This document shows, one piece after another, positions 35,801 to 49,398 of a DNA stretch of 64,000 nucleotides; the stretch's first letter is position 1, and every line of letters starts with the position of its first letter. Where the stretch lies: assembly GCA_038501785.1 (NCBI GenBank), contig JBAMJR010000097.1, positions 4,155,001 to 4,219,000 on the forward strand, written 5' to 3'. A model generated the notes under the pieces. The model ran no database searches and was not told the DNA's origin. It was given only the letters and a program-made list of their open reading frames with translations. The position numbers and the translations under genes are program-made. The stretch is from Myoxocephalus aenaeus (Eukaryota > Chordata > Actinopteri > Perciformes > Cottidae).

Positions 35801-37902
35801 GGGCGATAATGCCGCGATTAACCCCGGCGCGCGCTGCTGGGCGACCACCGCCCGGGATTAAAGCGCACGCGCCCACAGAGAAAGTGTGTCGTCAAATTTC
35901 ACCCTAACAGTCCCTCTCTCCAGAAAACACACCTGTGATGAATTAACAGGTTAATTAGACATTAACGCCCTGAACGTTACGTAGGCCTATTCTGAAATGT
36001 CCAATAGGCATGCATCACGTTTGAGGACAATTTAACGGAATAATTAAACAACAGCTTCCCACCATTGTTTCCTAAATTACACAATGCCTTTCTTCATATC
36101 ACGTTCTGTAAAGTATCTTATTGTCACTCCCTTCGGAGCAATGGCGCCTAAAATATGTACTGTGAGCTTTTATCGCATACAAAGAAGAGTCAGTGTCCAC
36201 ATGGTCGTAAACTCGTGCTTACGTTCTTGGCAGTAATCTCCATTCCATCCCGGTAGACAGGCTATTTGCCCGTCAGGCCTGCAGGTGTAGTGGCCAAAAT
36301 GGTCGTCCCTTGGAGTGCATATTTTGGAACAAGTGTCCCCGTAGTAATGTTCACTGCAGATGAACCGGTATGAGTACCTTAGCTCCGTCTGCGTCCCCAC
36401 CGGCACATTCTGGGACCACTCATGCCCTATTCCCAACTGTCTTTGGATGGTAAAAGAACTAATCAAGAATTCAGGGTTGGTGGTATCTGAGGAAAAGAGC
36501 AGACACAGAATGATAAGTGTCAAGCAGAAACATTCCAAGTTATTACTATAGTGATTTATGTAACAATACATAATCTGTACACTGAAATGTCCTCTTCCTC
36601 TACCATTATTCCCTCGTTATAAAGGACATAACAAAAAAGGTGTAAAATCCAGGAAAAGGCTGTCATGGGATTTTTGGCACGGCTTCATATTCTCACTGAA
36701 GCCTGTACACTTTCCCATGGATGCCAAAAATAAAACAAGGGAAGTGCAATTGTGTTGGAGAGATTTGATTGTCAAGAATTGTCGTGTGACTCATAAGGCA
36801 TCCGAGCAAACACGCAAGCATGACGTTGAAAATGCCAGATGCCTTTGCCAGAACGTTAAGTGAGGGTTATTGATGAAATGTGGAATAGTTCAATCATTGA
36901 GGCGACACAAGGCATGTCGCCCTCTAGTGGTGGACACAGGCAGTACTCGTCTCCTCACCTCCAGGTAGGTCCGCTGCAGGAGAATACCGGGCTTCAATAA
37001 CTAACGAGAAAGCACCCTGTGGGGACAAATGAGGAAATACTCATCAATTTGATGTACAAATATACAACAATACTTATTTATATATCTATAGATATAATAC
37101 AAATGTTCTGTTTATTGGTTTTGTTTGCCCTTTTGTCTTTCTATTTATTGTTTTGTTCAGTTTATCTCTGCCGTATGTAAAGCGTCTTTGAGTACTTAGA
37201 AAAGTGCTATATTAAATTAAAGTATTATTATTATCATTACATCGGTACTGTATTGTACTTTGTTTCTCTGAAATACTGATGTACGGGTTCAAACATTATG
37301 AAATAGTTGTATGTCACTGTAATTCGCCAGAAAGATCCCAAAAAATATTTGATATATATATATATATATATTTTCTTTTTTTCTTTCTTCAATTCATTAC
37401 TATGAATCATTTTGAATTTAGTGCGAACATTTGGTTGGTTTCAGCACAAGAGTGTTGAAAGCCACGAGGACACACGGCGGACAGGTGCTCTTACCGGCCA
37501 GGTGAAGTTGAGCGGCAGACGCAGCCTGGCGTCCTGCTGGATGCTGAAGGAGTCGGTGCCCAGAACAGGTGTGGTGACTTTGCCAAATAAACAGTCTCCG
37601 GGAGTCACCACCGTCTGGAAGTTCTTCAAGCAAACCCTGAAATATGTCCTGCAGCCCGTCATGCTGCAACTAAGTCCATTTGCCAGCAAACCTTTAGTAT
37701 TCTGAAAGTGATGGAGATCTATCTCGAACACGCCTGATCCCAGAACCTAAAAGGATACAAAATGTGAGCACAACAGAATACTGCAACTTTTGTTTCTAAA
37801 ATAATTAATTTACAATTTACAAAGGTAAAAAAAAAAAACACAGGCTACCTGAGTAAATAAAGTTACAACTATTGCGAGGACAAAGGTGAACCAAACGGCC
37901 AT
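32882..37902 (-). CDS. dll4: dll4, Delta-like 4 Notch ligand, 11 coding exons
   Basis: Dll4 is the endothelial Notch ligand controlling arterial fate and tip-cell selection. Exons: 37902-37849, 37746-37495, 37016-36959, 36486-36223, 35474-35414, 34983-34853, 34743-34574, 34314-34095, 33982-33241, 33103-32995, 32887-32882. They join in frame to 688 aa (human 685). In order: signal peptide MAVWFTFVLAIVVTLF; an N-terminal MNNL region; a DSL domain with CSEHYYGDTCSKIC and FGHYTC; eight EGF repeats; a membrane helix (ICLGVGLVAVLVLLCMAVVL); and a cytoplasmic tail with AMNN-like TMNNLSKVDFQKENL, ending ERPECRIS...IATEV, a PDZ ligand. Intron 6 appears to be GC-AG (CAAG|GCGTGT). The last exon encodes only Val and the stop. 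These two points do not alter the identification. Confidence 0.97.
36487..36958 (-). promoter_or_regulatory. dll4 intron 3, candidate arterial enhancer
   Basis: In mammals and zebrafish an arterial enhancer with ETS, SOXF and RBPJ sites is known in Dll4 intron 3. The equivalent intron here contains AACAAT at 36562-36567 and ATTGT (its reverse type) near 36769 and 36778. ETS-like cores are CTTCCT at 36594-36599 and GGGAAGTG at about 36739, and an RBPJ-like TTCCCA lies at 36712-36717. Such short cores occur by chance, so the position is the main argument. Confidence 0.4.
37110..37240 (+). repeat. Interspersed repeat tail in dll4 intron 2
   Basis: The sequence GTAAAGCGTCTTTGAGTACT, then AAAAGTGCTATATTAAATTA and a final (ATT)n run is a common 3' end of fish SINE/LINE copies. 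It lies between dll4 exons 3 and 2 and is not coding. Confidence 0.55.
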
Positions 37903-38284
37903 TCTTTAGAGTTTGATGTGCGTATCCTTAAAAAATCAGTTTGTCCTCCAAAAGAAACCGCTCCTATTCCAAACGGTGATGGGGAAAACGGACCAATAAA
38001 GTGATCAGAATAAATATAATCCTCCTTCCAAAAGCCTGTAGGACAAGATCCAGCTCCACAAGCCGTATCCAGAAGAAGAAGTCGGAGAAAAAAAAAAGTT
38101 ATCCAGGGCTTGAGGTTAGACAAATATCAATAACGTCAATATCCACAAGTGAGTCTGTCTGCGGTCTTTACGTTGCCCATCCATCGTTCCGGTCAGATGT
38201 GGTTTGAGTTTGCTGTGCTGATGCGAGACTTGTGTTGCCGACACTGATGCGAGCATGTGGCGGAGCATCAGCGCATAGTGACTC

Positions 38285-38325
38285 CCAGTGAGGGGTGTCT
38301 GACGTCCCTCCCAGTTTATATACCG
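38285..38325 (-). promoter_or_regulatory. dll4 TATA-box core promoter
   Basis: TATATAAA is present on the minus strand at 38322-38315, preceded by a GC-rich flank. Transcription would begin about 25-30 nt downstream, near 38290, giving a leader of about 390 nt before the ATG at 37902 if no 5' intron exists. Confidence 0.6.
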
Positions 38326-38976
38326 CAGTGTGGTGCCATTACTGCCACTGTCAGTCAATAAACAACGCCCCCTCTCCTCTCCACCTTCTTTTTGGCTGAG
38401 AATAACACCAGCGTTCATTGTAGTTTTGGAGGAGATTCTCTTCACCACACCTGGTCCAGAAAAACAGCACTTTTCTGCTAACTAAATACAATATATTGTA
38501 AAACAACCTAAGGTAAAATAAATAAAAGTTATTTGTAAACCTTGAGCAAGTCAACAAGGTCAGTACATTAATCGTAGGCTACCAGAGACACGGGCTCAAT
38601 AGAACAATAAACTGTAGGGAAATAATAAGTATTCTTATTTGTGCGTATTTACGCGCCCGGACGCTCCGAGTGGCTTTTAACCTTATGACCAAGCCTTCTC
38701 TCTTGTTTCTTGTGTTTATTTAAACAGAGAAGACAGTGAGACAGCTGCACAGCTGTATGATAATAGACTGTTATTGCAAACACATTGTCTCACTCATAAA
38801 TCAACTGAGGAACCAGCCTTTTAAACACATCTGGCGCATAAAAATGAGCGAAGATGGGCCATTTGAAATTAATATGAATGAAATGATGTTTCTATTTACA
38901 GATCTGCCTCATGAGCCCTAAACAGACATTTTAGTTGTTGGTGTGTTTAAAAATAAATAATATAAATTGGATAGTT

Positions 38977-39016
38977 TTAGTCATTTAGAAAGCTTATTTG
39001 CTTTCTAAATGACTAA
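38977..39016. repeat. Perfect 17-bp inverted repeat with 6-nt loop
   Basis: TTAGTCATTTAGAAAGC (38977-38993) is followed by TTATTT and its exact reverse complement (39000-39016). A further three pairs are possible after one mismatch. It could be a small foldback element or cruciform-forming palindrome; it is short for a microRNA precursor. Confidence 0.85.
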
Positions 39017-42000
39017 TGCTTATTCAAAACTAATAATGCCCTCAATTCAAAGCACATTTGTATAAATTAAAGCTGAGATTATATCCTATGTGGGTAACAC
39101 TGTTTGTTGAACTAACGTCCACATTTGAAAAAAAAAAAAATTCCTCTCCTTTCATGTGTATGTTGTTCCAAGAGAGAAAAGAAAAATGAACTCAAAACAG
39201 TATATAGAGGCTGCTAAGCAAATAAATTGAAATGCCATATGCATTTTTATCACATGAAACTCATGCTGGGCACAGGCATTGTTACCTTTATCACCCCTGC
39301 AACAGGCCAACTTGTCTGGGAGGATTTACAGTGAGGGAACAGGATTCAGGAGCTGTTCCCTGGCCATGAAGGTGTCTGAACAGCTCTCCTGCCGAGATGA
39401 CTTCATCTCTAACCCCCCACATTTGACTTATAGGTTTGAAGTTCCACTTTAGGGCAGAGACAATGGACTATTGAGTGTGGAGCAGTGTGAGTAAGAGGCC
39501 CGGACATCTCAAAGCTCTGCCGTATTGAAGCATTTGCCGTTCCCACCATTGACTGAATCACACAGATCCTGTGGACGACCAATGCAGCCCTGCACAGTAG
39601 TTTAATCCTGACTCCTGCTCTGCATTGGACATACAAATGACTCAATGAGATATCTCACTAGCTTATATGACTGTATTGGGGATAGAGCCCCATCAATCTC
39701 TTTTGACAAGTTTATAGTGCAAGGGTTCTCCTGCCCTCCCTTCATGTCAAAACATCCATACGTTTTAATATTTGATGGACCATGGTTAAGGTTTCCCAAC
39801 TGTAGCTCAGGTTACACTTCCTTGTAAAGCGTTGGACTGATGTGCTGAACAAGCAGTGATGCTTGGATTGGATCATCTTGGTGCAGAATGAGGGAAAACA
39901 CTGGCTTGAAGCTTCTTTCCTGGGATGTACACATTAGGCCGTATTAATATTGACATATTCATTTGAAGTTTATTTGTGTTTATAAATAGACAGAAAGCCT
40001 GGCCTGAAATAATAGGACATTTTAGCTGTATGGGTTATTTGCTCTTAGCCAATGTAAACACTAATATAACAAGCTCTTTTCGGCTGTGTTGCTCTGGAAT
40101 AAACACAGCCATGGAAACAGACAGCGGCCCACCACAGTTTCATCTTAGCTTTGTATAGGACATCATTTTTCTTTGTGACAGTGTTTTATAAAGCTGACTT
40201 CTGATTGTTAGATGGCTTTTTCCAAATCCCAAAAATAACATTTTGATTGGAAAACGAAAAGGTATGAAAGTGCTTTTGGACGTATTAGGCAAGTTTCTAT
40301 TTAGAAGAAAGTGGCTGATGCAATTGTTTGATTCTTTGGCAGGCTAACATTTGAAAGCTTTCCTTCTCAGCAGTGTTTGTAAATTATAGATATGAACAAG
40401 ATGTTTGAAATCTCATTAATCAAAATACTAATAATTTAATCCAATCAGGGATGTTTGCTTTTTCAATCTCAGACTTGGCTTTTTCCAATGCAAGCAATTA
40501 AAAAAACGTCAGTCACACCAACATACTGTTGATACTTATTTATATCCAAAACACATGACAATTATTATGTCCCGCATTAATATAGGGATCCAAGAGTGTG
40601 ACAGTGAACCTGATGACGCGAGTGAAACATCACCTGACATACTCTCATAGGTGAAAACATTGTGTGACGCCATTACATGTCACACCTGTGCATCTCCTTA
40701 GATGCACTCAGCCTGAGCAGACCACACTCTTCCTTTTATCCGCCCTCCAGGTTCGTTGGGGTACATGGCCTGGTTTGGACCGTCTCTGGCCACTGATCTT
40801 ATAGCTTAACAAATCTGGGCGAGTGCAATGGGAAATTAGCTCCAGTGCTAACAGATGGCCCCTTTTAGTCCAGAAATCTGCCCTGTTTAATGCAGAGCAG
40901 TTTAACACTGCTTTACAGCACATTTGATCTCTACGCCTCAATCTGTCCAGCCAATCAATGGGGCTTTTGATGTGCACTGCCAATGGATCTGAGGCTTCTG
41001 AGCACGTCGCCCTCGGAGGAGAAACCACCTGCTGCCACAATTATAAAGGCAAGGGGTGGGTTCCTTCCCTCACAGCGCCGTGCTGCCCTCTGTTAACTTA
41101 ATACTGCCTTCAGATGCACACATGCTGTCTCTACGTAGCTTTTGGGGGATATTTGTTTCAGTCAAAAATGTGTGTGGGTTCAGGGTGTAAAGAGAATTTC
41201 TAGAAGAACTTGCTATGCTGTAGTCAAGGATTAAATATATTTAATGTTGCTGTAAAGGAGAAAACATGACTGTATATCTGCTGGACTAAATGGCTTTATG
41301 AACAATGTATGTACTTCAAAGTGATTTCTGATTGGCATCATATGGATGTATGTTTATACTTTCAGCTGACATCAGACACCCTGACATTCTGGTTGCCTTC
41401 TAATAAGAGTCCTGGGCTGTTGTGGAACTTTCCAGCACCCCTCTTGCCATGCTGTTGACAAAACAGAGCCATGTCGGCACTCCTCTACCCTTACAATGCA
41501 ACCAACAACACACTTCAGTCACTGACACCACGTCACAATGCACATAGATGTCACTTCACCTGAGTAAAGTCTGGTGGATGGTAGGATCATGTTATCTGTT
41601 AAGACAGCAGCTTATTTTGATAGCTCAACACAAGTTTTTAAAAGACTCTCGCTTGCATAAATCCGGCCGAGGTGATCTAAGGCCATGTATGTAAGAGCTG
41701 TCTGTTTGCCAGTGTGCCAAGAGACGGCAGCATATACCCCAACCACCCCTTCAATACTTGTTATTGATCCTAACAGATCACCTCCACCTTTGACTCATGG
41801 ACTATCAGCAAGGGCATGCAGGCGATGCCCACATCTGTCTCTGATGTCATGTCCTGCTTTCATGTCATTCTACATTTTAGCAGATGCATTTCCATTTTAC
41901 AGTGTTTTTTTCTTTCTTTTTCTGTCATTGTCGCCCTGTTGTTGCTGTTTGTGTTGCACTTAAAAAATAAATATGTGAAGGACACTCCCAGGCAAGAAAG

Positions 42001-42049
42001 CCAAACATGTTTTTGTGTCCGAGCAAGCTCTTGAGTGATTACCAGGCTA

Positions 42050-42051
<2 letters not shown>

Positions 42052-42145
<94 letters not shown>
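42052..42145. repeat. (GT)47 microsatellite
   Basis: An uninterrupted 94-bp GT tract. Valine/cysteine-rich frames across it on both strands are artefacts. Confidence 0.98.
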
Positions 42146-42146
<1 letters not shown>

Positions 42147-45100
42147 AAGAAGCTACTGTAGCCTTGAGGAAATCCTCCCTCGCCAGAGTCAAAGCATCTT
42201 TGCTTCACACAAGACAAAACCTCACAGCAGGAAAAGGAAAGAGATAAATGGAGGCGATGGAAGAGCGTGCTGGTGTGAAGAGGGCTGTTAAAACCACACC
42301 TATCAGGAAGACCAGCCTGAGACTATGAACCCTCAAGCCTCGCTAACCCGCAATTCACACACTAATCTACCTGTTAGCATGAGGTGTGAACAGGTGCATT
42401 CCCTTTATGTGCTACACAGTGGGGGCTCTGTGTCCTCAAGGACTTTTGGCAGCACAGATGCACCACAGGAGAGCTTGAAATAGCTCCTTTTAATTTAATT
42501 TTATTTGAAATGTTCTGGCTTTGTGATTCAGGGGATATTTTCGTCAAAGTAATAGCCAATATTAATCTTCAAAGCTGCAAGGATTTTGGCCTCAGTGTCA
42601 CCATAGGCGAAACTCACCATAATCACTGAACACCATCAGCATGATAAGCATCTAGTAATTTCACCTTAGCACGCCACTGCTAGATGCTGTGATTTGGTGT
42701 GATACGAGCCTGTGACTCTTAATTATCCAAAGATTTACTAATTTCTTATCAGATTTTTCTTCCTCCACTTCCTGACCAGGGACACATGACCTCTACAGCA
42801 CACTATACTATATTATTGTTTATTTATGTAGACAGATCTAGAGGTATTTTTGGAGGGTCTGTTGTTATTTCCTTTGACGATTTGAAATTCCTATTTGTCC
42901 CTTTTCCATTTGGTCTATGCACGAGCAGTTTCCTTGCTTACTGGGAAGCAGAGCTTCTTGGGACTTTGCTCTGCTGGCATTGTGTGTGGGACTGTTATGT
43001 TTTAGAGTAATGCATGAGGATGTGTGTATGTGAAGGCGAGAGGAATCGCCGTGCCTATGCGAGGCCTTTTCCTTGCCCTACCGAGACTCATTAGCGTGAA
43101 ATGTGGCCTTTCGTTTGTATTCCATTTAGCGAGCTGAACTGCGGTTGACCTCATAACTGCTCACTGTGTACATACACACCGACCCATCTCCATGTTGCAG
43201 GACAAACAGCAGATGCAAGTCCTTTTGTGTCGAGTGATTGTTACCCAAGTCAAGTTGAGGCCTGGTCATGATATTAACAGCATTGTACGGCCCAGATGGA
43301 ATATGTATATGTTTCCACGGTTAGTTTGTGTTCCTGCGGCCAATGAGCGAGTGAATGGGATTCATGCCATGTTTGACATCACTTAGGCCTCTGTCAATGC
43401 TTCCCCAGCCTCGTACTGAGACAACAGAGGCTGACTGGATGTGGTTTGATTAATTCTCTCAGTGGGAGCCTGGTGTTGAGGAGTCTGCTGCAGCCTGTTT
43501 GTCTAGTAAAGGCTCATTGAGGTTGGATCTTCACTGACCAGACTGTGTCGAAGGGCTGCATGTGTACGGTGATGAATATGTTCTCACAGTCTAACCAGTG
43601 GGTTGAAGCGGCGATGCAGTCGGCCTTATTTCTGAAGCTGGCCCTGACGCCCAGGAGGATCTCCCTCGCTGCCAGGCCTAATAGCAACGGAGTGTTGTTC
43701 CAACTTGACCCTGTAAGTCCCAAGTTGCCCCCGTTGTTACCCCTGACTTGGCTCTCATGGGTAATTTTCCTGTCTCTGTCCAATATTTGACATCTCTCAA
43801 GAACTCTGTGCTCTCCAGATCACACAAAAAGGCTGGATGTCATACTTTTAATATTCACTCCTTTCAAAAATGAATCCCACTGTGCAATGCTTGCATTTTA
43901 AACCAATTTCTTCCATATGAGGGGAAAAGTGTGGAAAATTAATGTGTAAGAGGAGTGATCCCTCATGGCATGGTGACATAACGATGCCCGTTATGCCGCT
44001 CCTCGATGCACACTTAAGGATTTTTGATGTTTTCTTTGGAGCACTTCTAATGGATTGAGATAAATTGTTAACTGTTCCATGCATATTAATCTTTCTGTTC
44101 AAAGTTTGTGTTCTCATACACTGCGTGATGATTTATTAGCCATGGTGATGAATGACACTGATAGTATAAGTGCAGACCCTGCACATTTTAACAGGGGAAA
44201 TGTTGTTTGTCTTGCAGCCCGGCGCTGTTGAAGCAAAAAATCTGCGTGATATGGAGATTCCCACCAGATTACATAGAGTTGTGTGTGTTTTCAGGTCTAT
44301 GGAAGCCCCAAATACCATCAAGCCAAAGTTATGTTTTACAATAAAGTAAATGACAATGTGTCTAACAATATTTAAATCAAAATTTAACTGAAGGTTGTCT
44401 AACCATCAACCAAACTGCAACAGCTAGTCTCGACAAAGTCCGAAGCCAGCAGGAATAGCATCCCCAGGCTAACAGGCTAACAGGCACTCAGTCTTGTACT
44501 GAGTTTCTGGTACATCCAGCTGACATGTCACACAATGCTACTCCCTGAGCCTTCATCTGTGTGGTCAGACCCTGCCTTAACGCTTCTAGGTCAGGTCTGC
44601 TCATATGTTGTGTCATTTATGGAGGAAACAGTAGAGAGAAGTGTGAGAAGTGATCATCATTATATTTTGTATACAGCAGGGCTGCATTGAAAAGCTAGAA
44701 TTTTATTTGAGAGTGTGATGTTCCATGAAACGTTCATGAGTTCTCTGCTTTCTTTGTTGTCATGCCATAATTTGGCTGTGGAACTTTTCGTTCCCTGGTT
44801 GTGGTACTAACAAGTGTCCACCGCTCACTTTTTGTCACTCGCTCCGCAAACAGCCGCTACCCTCCGCCCTCCACCTCCCGCCCTCTCACCCTCGCCCCAT
44901 CCTCGGCCTTACCCTGAGCCTGGGAGCGGAATTCTGGGAACATTTTTCCATGTGAAATGCTGAGGTTCAGTCGAGGGGTGTGACGCCAGTGCATTGTTCC
45001 AGGAGCAAAAAAAGGAACCGCTTGTGATGAGGCCAATTCCTGTTGGTCCCAAAAAAACAGGCACTTTCTCACACCGACTTCCTTCCTCATTGGACAGCAC

Positions 45101-46857
45101 AAAACAATCCCAGACCAACCAGCAAAGCTAAAAAGAAATAAAGAAAATGAAAGAGAGCAGTAGGAGAGGTACGCTTTTATTTGAAGAGATATCCTCAGTC
45201 GGTACGGTTTCGTATCTGTAGCTGGAAAAACAGATTTTCTCTGCAATCAGCAGTTTTCACCTGACCGCCCCTGTTAAAGGCAAAGGGCCTTTATCTGCAG
45301 ACACAGACCCCTGCTAAACACATTCACCCTTACGCACTGTATGTTATCCTAGTGACAGCCAGCTGCTCTTATCTTTACTGCCTGAATGATCGTCATCGCT
45401 TTAGTGAATCTCCTAGCACTCTGCTTTTTACTGTCCCTGAGTGTTTGCTTTTAGCTAGTGTGAAGACGATAGGCAGTGATTGGGGTTTGATCCTAAACCT
45501 TGCCATCATGCTATGAATTACACTCAACTGATTGAGAGAGCAGGACTCAGGAAGCACCTGCCTGTGCGGAGGGCTGAGCATTTATCTGACCCCGCTCACA
45601 TCAGGTGGTTTCCTTGTTTACGTTATCTCCCTGCGGATCCCTGTCGCCCGGCCACTATTGGCTACCAAGGGCCACTCCTTTTTCCACCACATTCATTGAT
45701 CTTAAGAGGGCTTGCCACTTCCCCGTTTTTCCTTTCCCACCAGAATGATTGTGTAGCGGAGAGACTTTACCTGGAGCTCACTGGCAAACAGAGGGGTTGG
45801 TTTAATAAGCTAAAAACCCAAAGCTCTGCTTGACCTCTCACTTCTGTCCTCACAACACAAACATGGCAGCCTTGAAGACTGTCTTCCTTTTCCTCCTCAT
45901 GCCTATACTTAGGCTCAGAGAAAACAAGTAAGCTCATCAATTAGCCTGACCGATAACCTTGATCCTGCTGTCCTGCGGGTCACCTGTATTGCTCAACCCT
46001 AACCCAGCTGGCAAGATTTAAACACTGATCTGCCTGGGGGGTGAGGCTTTTTAAATGTTTTCTTGCACCGGTTGCTGGTGGTTTATTATTCCAGGAATCC
46101 TGTTGAGACATTGCTTTTCCTCTTACCGCAGCAGCATTTTTAATCGTAAAGTTATTGAGTTGTATTGCTGCTGAATGTTTCCTTTTCCCCCGTTCATATA
46201 ATTACGGTTAAATTGCTGCTTGGCATTAGTGGAAATGACTGCAGGTGGGCCAGGCACAGGTGCTGGTAGTAATTATACCACACATGAGATCCAAAAATAA
46301 TTATCTGAGCTAAATACATGTAATCAACCTCTGCAGATGTGCATCTAAACTGTTTTATTAAATGCTTATTCTCAGCAGGAGGCGCGGCTGAGCGTTGTGT
46401 GTGTGAGACAGAGCAGTGGCTCTCTCCTTGGTTGTTCGGGTCGTACCCTGGCTGTCCCATCATGTTGGTGAGATCTATCTGTCCTGGCAAGGCTTCAGCT
46501 GGTCTGACGGCACAGAATCTCATGGTCAGCCAAGGGACTCATTGAAGCAAGGACAATATCCAGAGTTTACTCAACCAGCTCGGTTATGACTTTAGTTTAA
46601 GGACCTGTACAATACTATGCTGAGTTTTAGTGGTCAGAGAGACCCTCCATAGTCAGTCCGGCCTCCTCCTCTCTACGTGGCCTTTCAGTGGCCCTGCTTT
46701 CCTTACTATCTTGTTATCTCAGCAAGTGTTTCCTGCGAGCACCTCACTCTTCTCTGGGACATGTGGTAGAGTTTGCGGCGTGTTACGTCCACGGGGTATT
46801 GTTCTCCCGCAGTTTGTCCATCGTAAATTAGCTGGAAACGATTTGTCCGAAAGGAGA

Positions 46858-46872
46858 GGGGGGGGGGGGGGG
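46858..46872. repeat. Poly-G run, 15 nt
   Basis: A homopolymer of 15 G in intergenic DNA. It is prone to sequencing error. Confidence 0.9.
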
Positions 46873-49377
46873 TTAGTCAGGAAAGGGGAAAAAAACAAAA
46901 TCACACAAAATCAGGGCCCTGATGTGGCCCCAGCGCTGAACCGTACACTAAACAGATACGTTAATGGTCTCTGTAATTGCTGCTATTAAAAAAAATATTA
47001 TCCAGAACGTTTAACTATCGGCCAACTGGAAAACATTTTTTTTTTACTCTTTATGCCATGCCAATACCATGACTTTTCCATATTTATCATTTTATGTGAC
47101 AAGCTCATGTACAGTGGTTGTTAAATGTAAGTATGGTCCACAGCAAATGGACAAAATGCAGTGTAATGCGAAGGGATCTAACCACATTTTACGCCTACTA
47201 CAAAGGAAATGGTACAGAAATGTACACGTGTGACAACCACTTCCATGTTGATTAAATGAAAAGTGTGTTTATTTGAAATTGCTGGAGGAACCTCCCCTGT
47301 TTATTCCGCAGGCTGATTCCTACTGAGCATCAACACGACCCTCTTTAATGAGGGAATTCCTGAACATCAGAGGATGTCTCACACACATCCTGGCCCTTAA
47401 TCAGCCCTCACGCTCTCACCTATATCACCAAGCTCCCGCAGCAGTGACCTATTCTAAGGAGAGTTGACATCCTCCTACTCCCCAGGAGCATGTGGCCTGT
47501 CCATACAGGGAGCCACAGGCTGTCATGAGAGTCAAATCCTTTTACCAAATGACCCTCAGTTTAACTGCAGCAAAGAATTATTTAACTGCAAAACTATGCC
47601 TTTCTGGCGTCGCTGGGATTTTCTGTCAAGATCTACCCTGTACCGTCCCCTCCGGGAGTCCCACTGTCACAACCAATGTTCCCATGGATGGGAATGACCG
47701 CCGGGGATGCCAAGATTGACAGTGAGCAGAGTGGGACATGGAATTAAAGGTCTCTGAAGAGTCAGGCTTTACATTCTGTAAAGTAGGTCCACAGCATCAG
47801 CATGCCCTTAGCTGTGACATGGGAACCACCCCCACCCCAAACTATATGCCTGGAGTCATTCCCCCCCGGACAGCATGGGGCAGGTCACACATGAGGTCCT
47901 GTTTGCAGCTGGGTCGCTCCCCGCTACCTCATGCCAGGCTCAACATGCTGGGAACCAGCTAACTTAAGCACACAACCTTGAGATCAGCTCCTGATACAAA
48001 CAGAACTTCACACGCCTTTTGATATGAAGCCAAATAAGTAACCGTTTTACAAAATTACTTGGATAACGAAAAGGCCAGGGAAAACGGGACCCTGGCAGTC
48101 ATCAGGAGCGTGAAGAATTACTGCGAATCCGAACAAAAACAATTCCCCTCACTGTAAAATAACAGTATTCCTGCAAATGTAGAGGAAATCAGAAGGAAGT
48201 GCCTCCCTTATAAGAGAGTGGATTGTTCTCTAGCTTTGATTGTTTATGCAAAGCCAAGCATGTTTGCTTGAATTATGTCACAATGTATCAGTGCTTCCAG
48301 TTTTGTACAGGAACAAATATCGCATGCCTCATTTGGAATGAGTATGGATTTGTTTAGCTCTGCATCTCCTCATTTCCTTGTGAACACATCAACCCCTTCA
48401 GGGCTTTAAAATCACTACAAATCAAAGCTCATCACAGAACGATACTGTATTTTGGACCCAGTACTTCTTGGCTCTTTTGTCTTTTCACTTTTTCTTCTTG
48501 GCAGTATTTTTAATACTTAAATTAGATAAAATCGTGGTGAGGGTGTGTCAAGCAATCTACACTCACAATATAACGTTGATGTCTTCAGTCTATCTTCCAT
48601 GATGCCTGTCACGCTCTGTCAAGTAAAAGCAAACAAGATTCCATAAAAATAACCTTGTTGGACTTGAATGTGGCTAAATCCCCACATTTCTTCTCCATAT
48701 TATATGAAGATATTCGAGACAAGCCCTACTCAAGCAAGGACAATATCCATATAGTCACATTAACTCAGTTATGAGTCAGTGAAACATTATTGTCTCCACT
48801 CTTAGAAATAAACTTAACTTAGCATTAAAGCTGGAATGTCCCTTGTAATTCTTGATGGCAGGCGTGACCATTCTCTGCCTTATTTTGTCCCATCATCGAT
48901 CTTCTTAAGAACAATTTCACCATGGCATCAAGTATTCTGCATGGGAAGGTGGCAGGATGACAACATTTGAACTGGTTGTGTTTTGAGTGATGCTGGATAA
49001 CACTTGAAACACCCAAAACATGTGTCTCTTTTACTCTTTTGCTTCAGGTGTGTCTGTTGGAGAGACAAACTAATTCAGATGGAACAGCACTGCTAGTTAG
49101 TCTCAGAGCTCTTTGGACATCATGTGTGTGTCTGAGGTGGATGTTTTGTCAGCCTTAGATCTGGACAGATATGCTTATAATATAAACAAAAGATATTGAG
49201 CTTGGACATTGTGAGATTGTGGTGCTTTTTCTACATTTCTACTGGTTAAACTGTCAAAATAGTGGCATTTGATTTCCAAAGCACAGACAGTAGTCATGAG
49301 AGAAACAGATAAGCATCAGGGTTATTCATTCAGGCTGGTTCCTGTTTGTCCTATGGGAAAGAGGGACTCCTTATTCT

Positions 49378-49398
49378 CTGCTGCTGCTGCTGCTGCTG
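49378..49398. repeat. (CTG)7 trinucleotide repeat
   Basis: Seven perfect CTG units in intergenic DNA with no associated exon. Confidence 0.95.

Noticed and set aside
41860..42291. Thr/His and Val/Cys repeat frames
   Set aside because: Generated by the (GT)n microsatellite in both directions.
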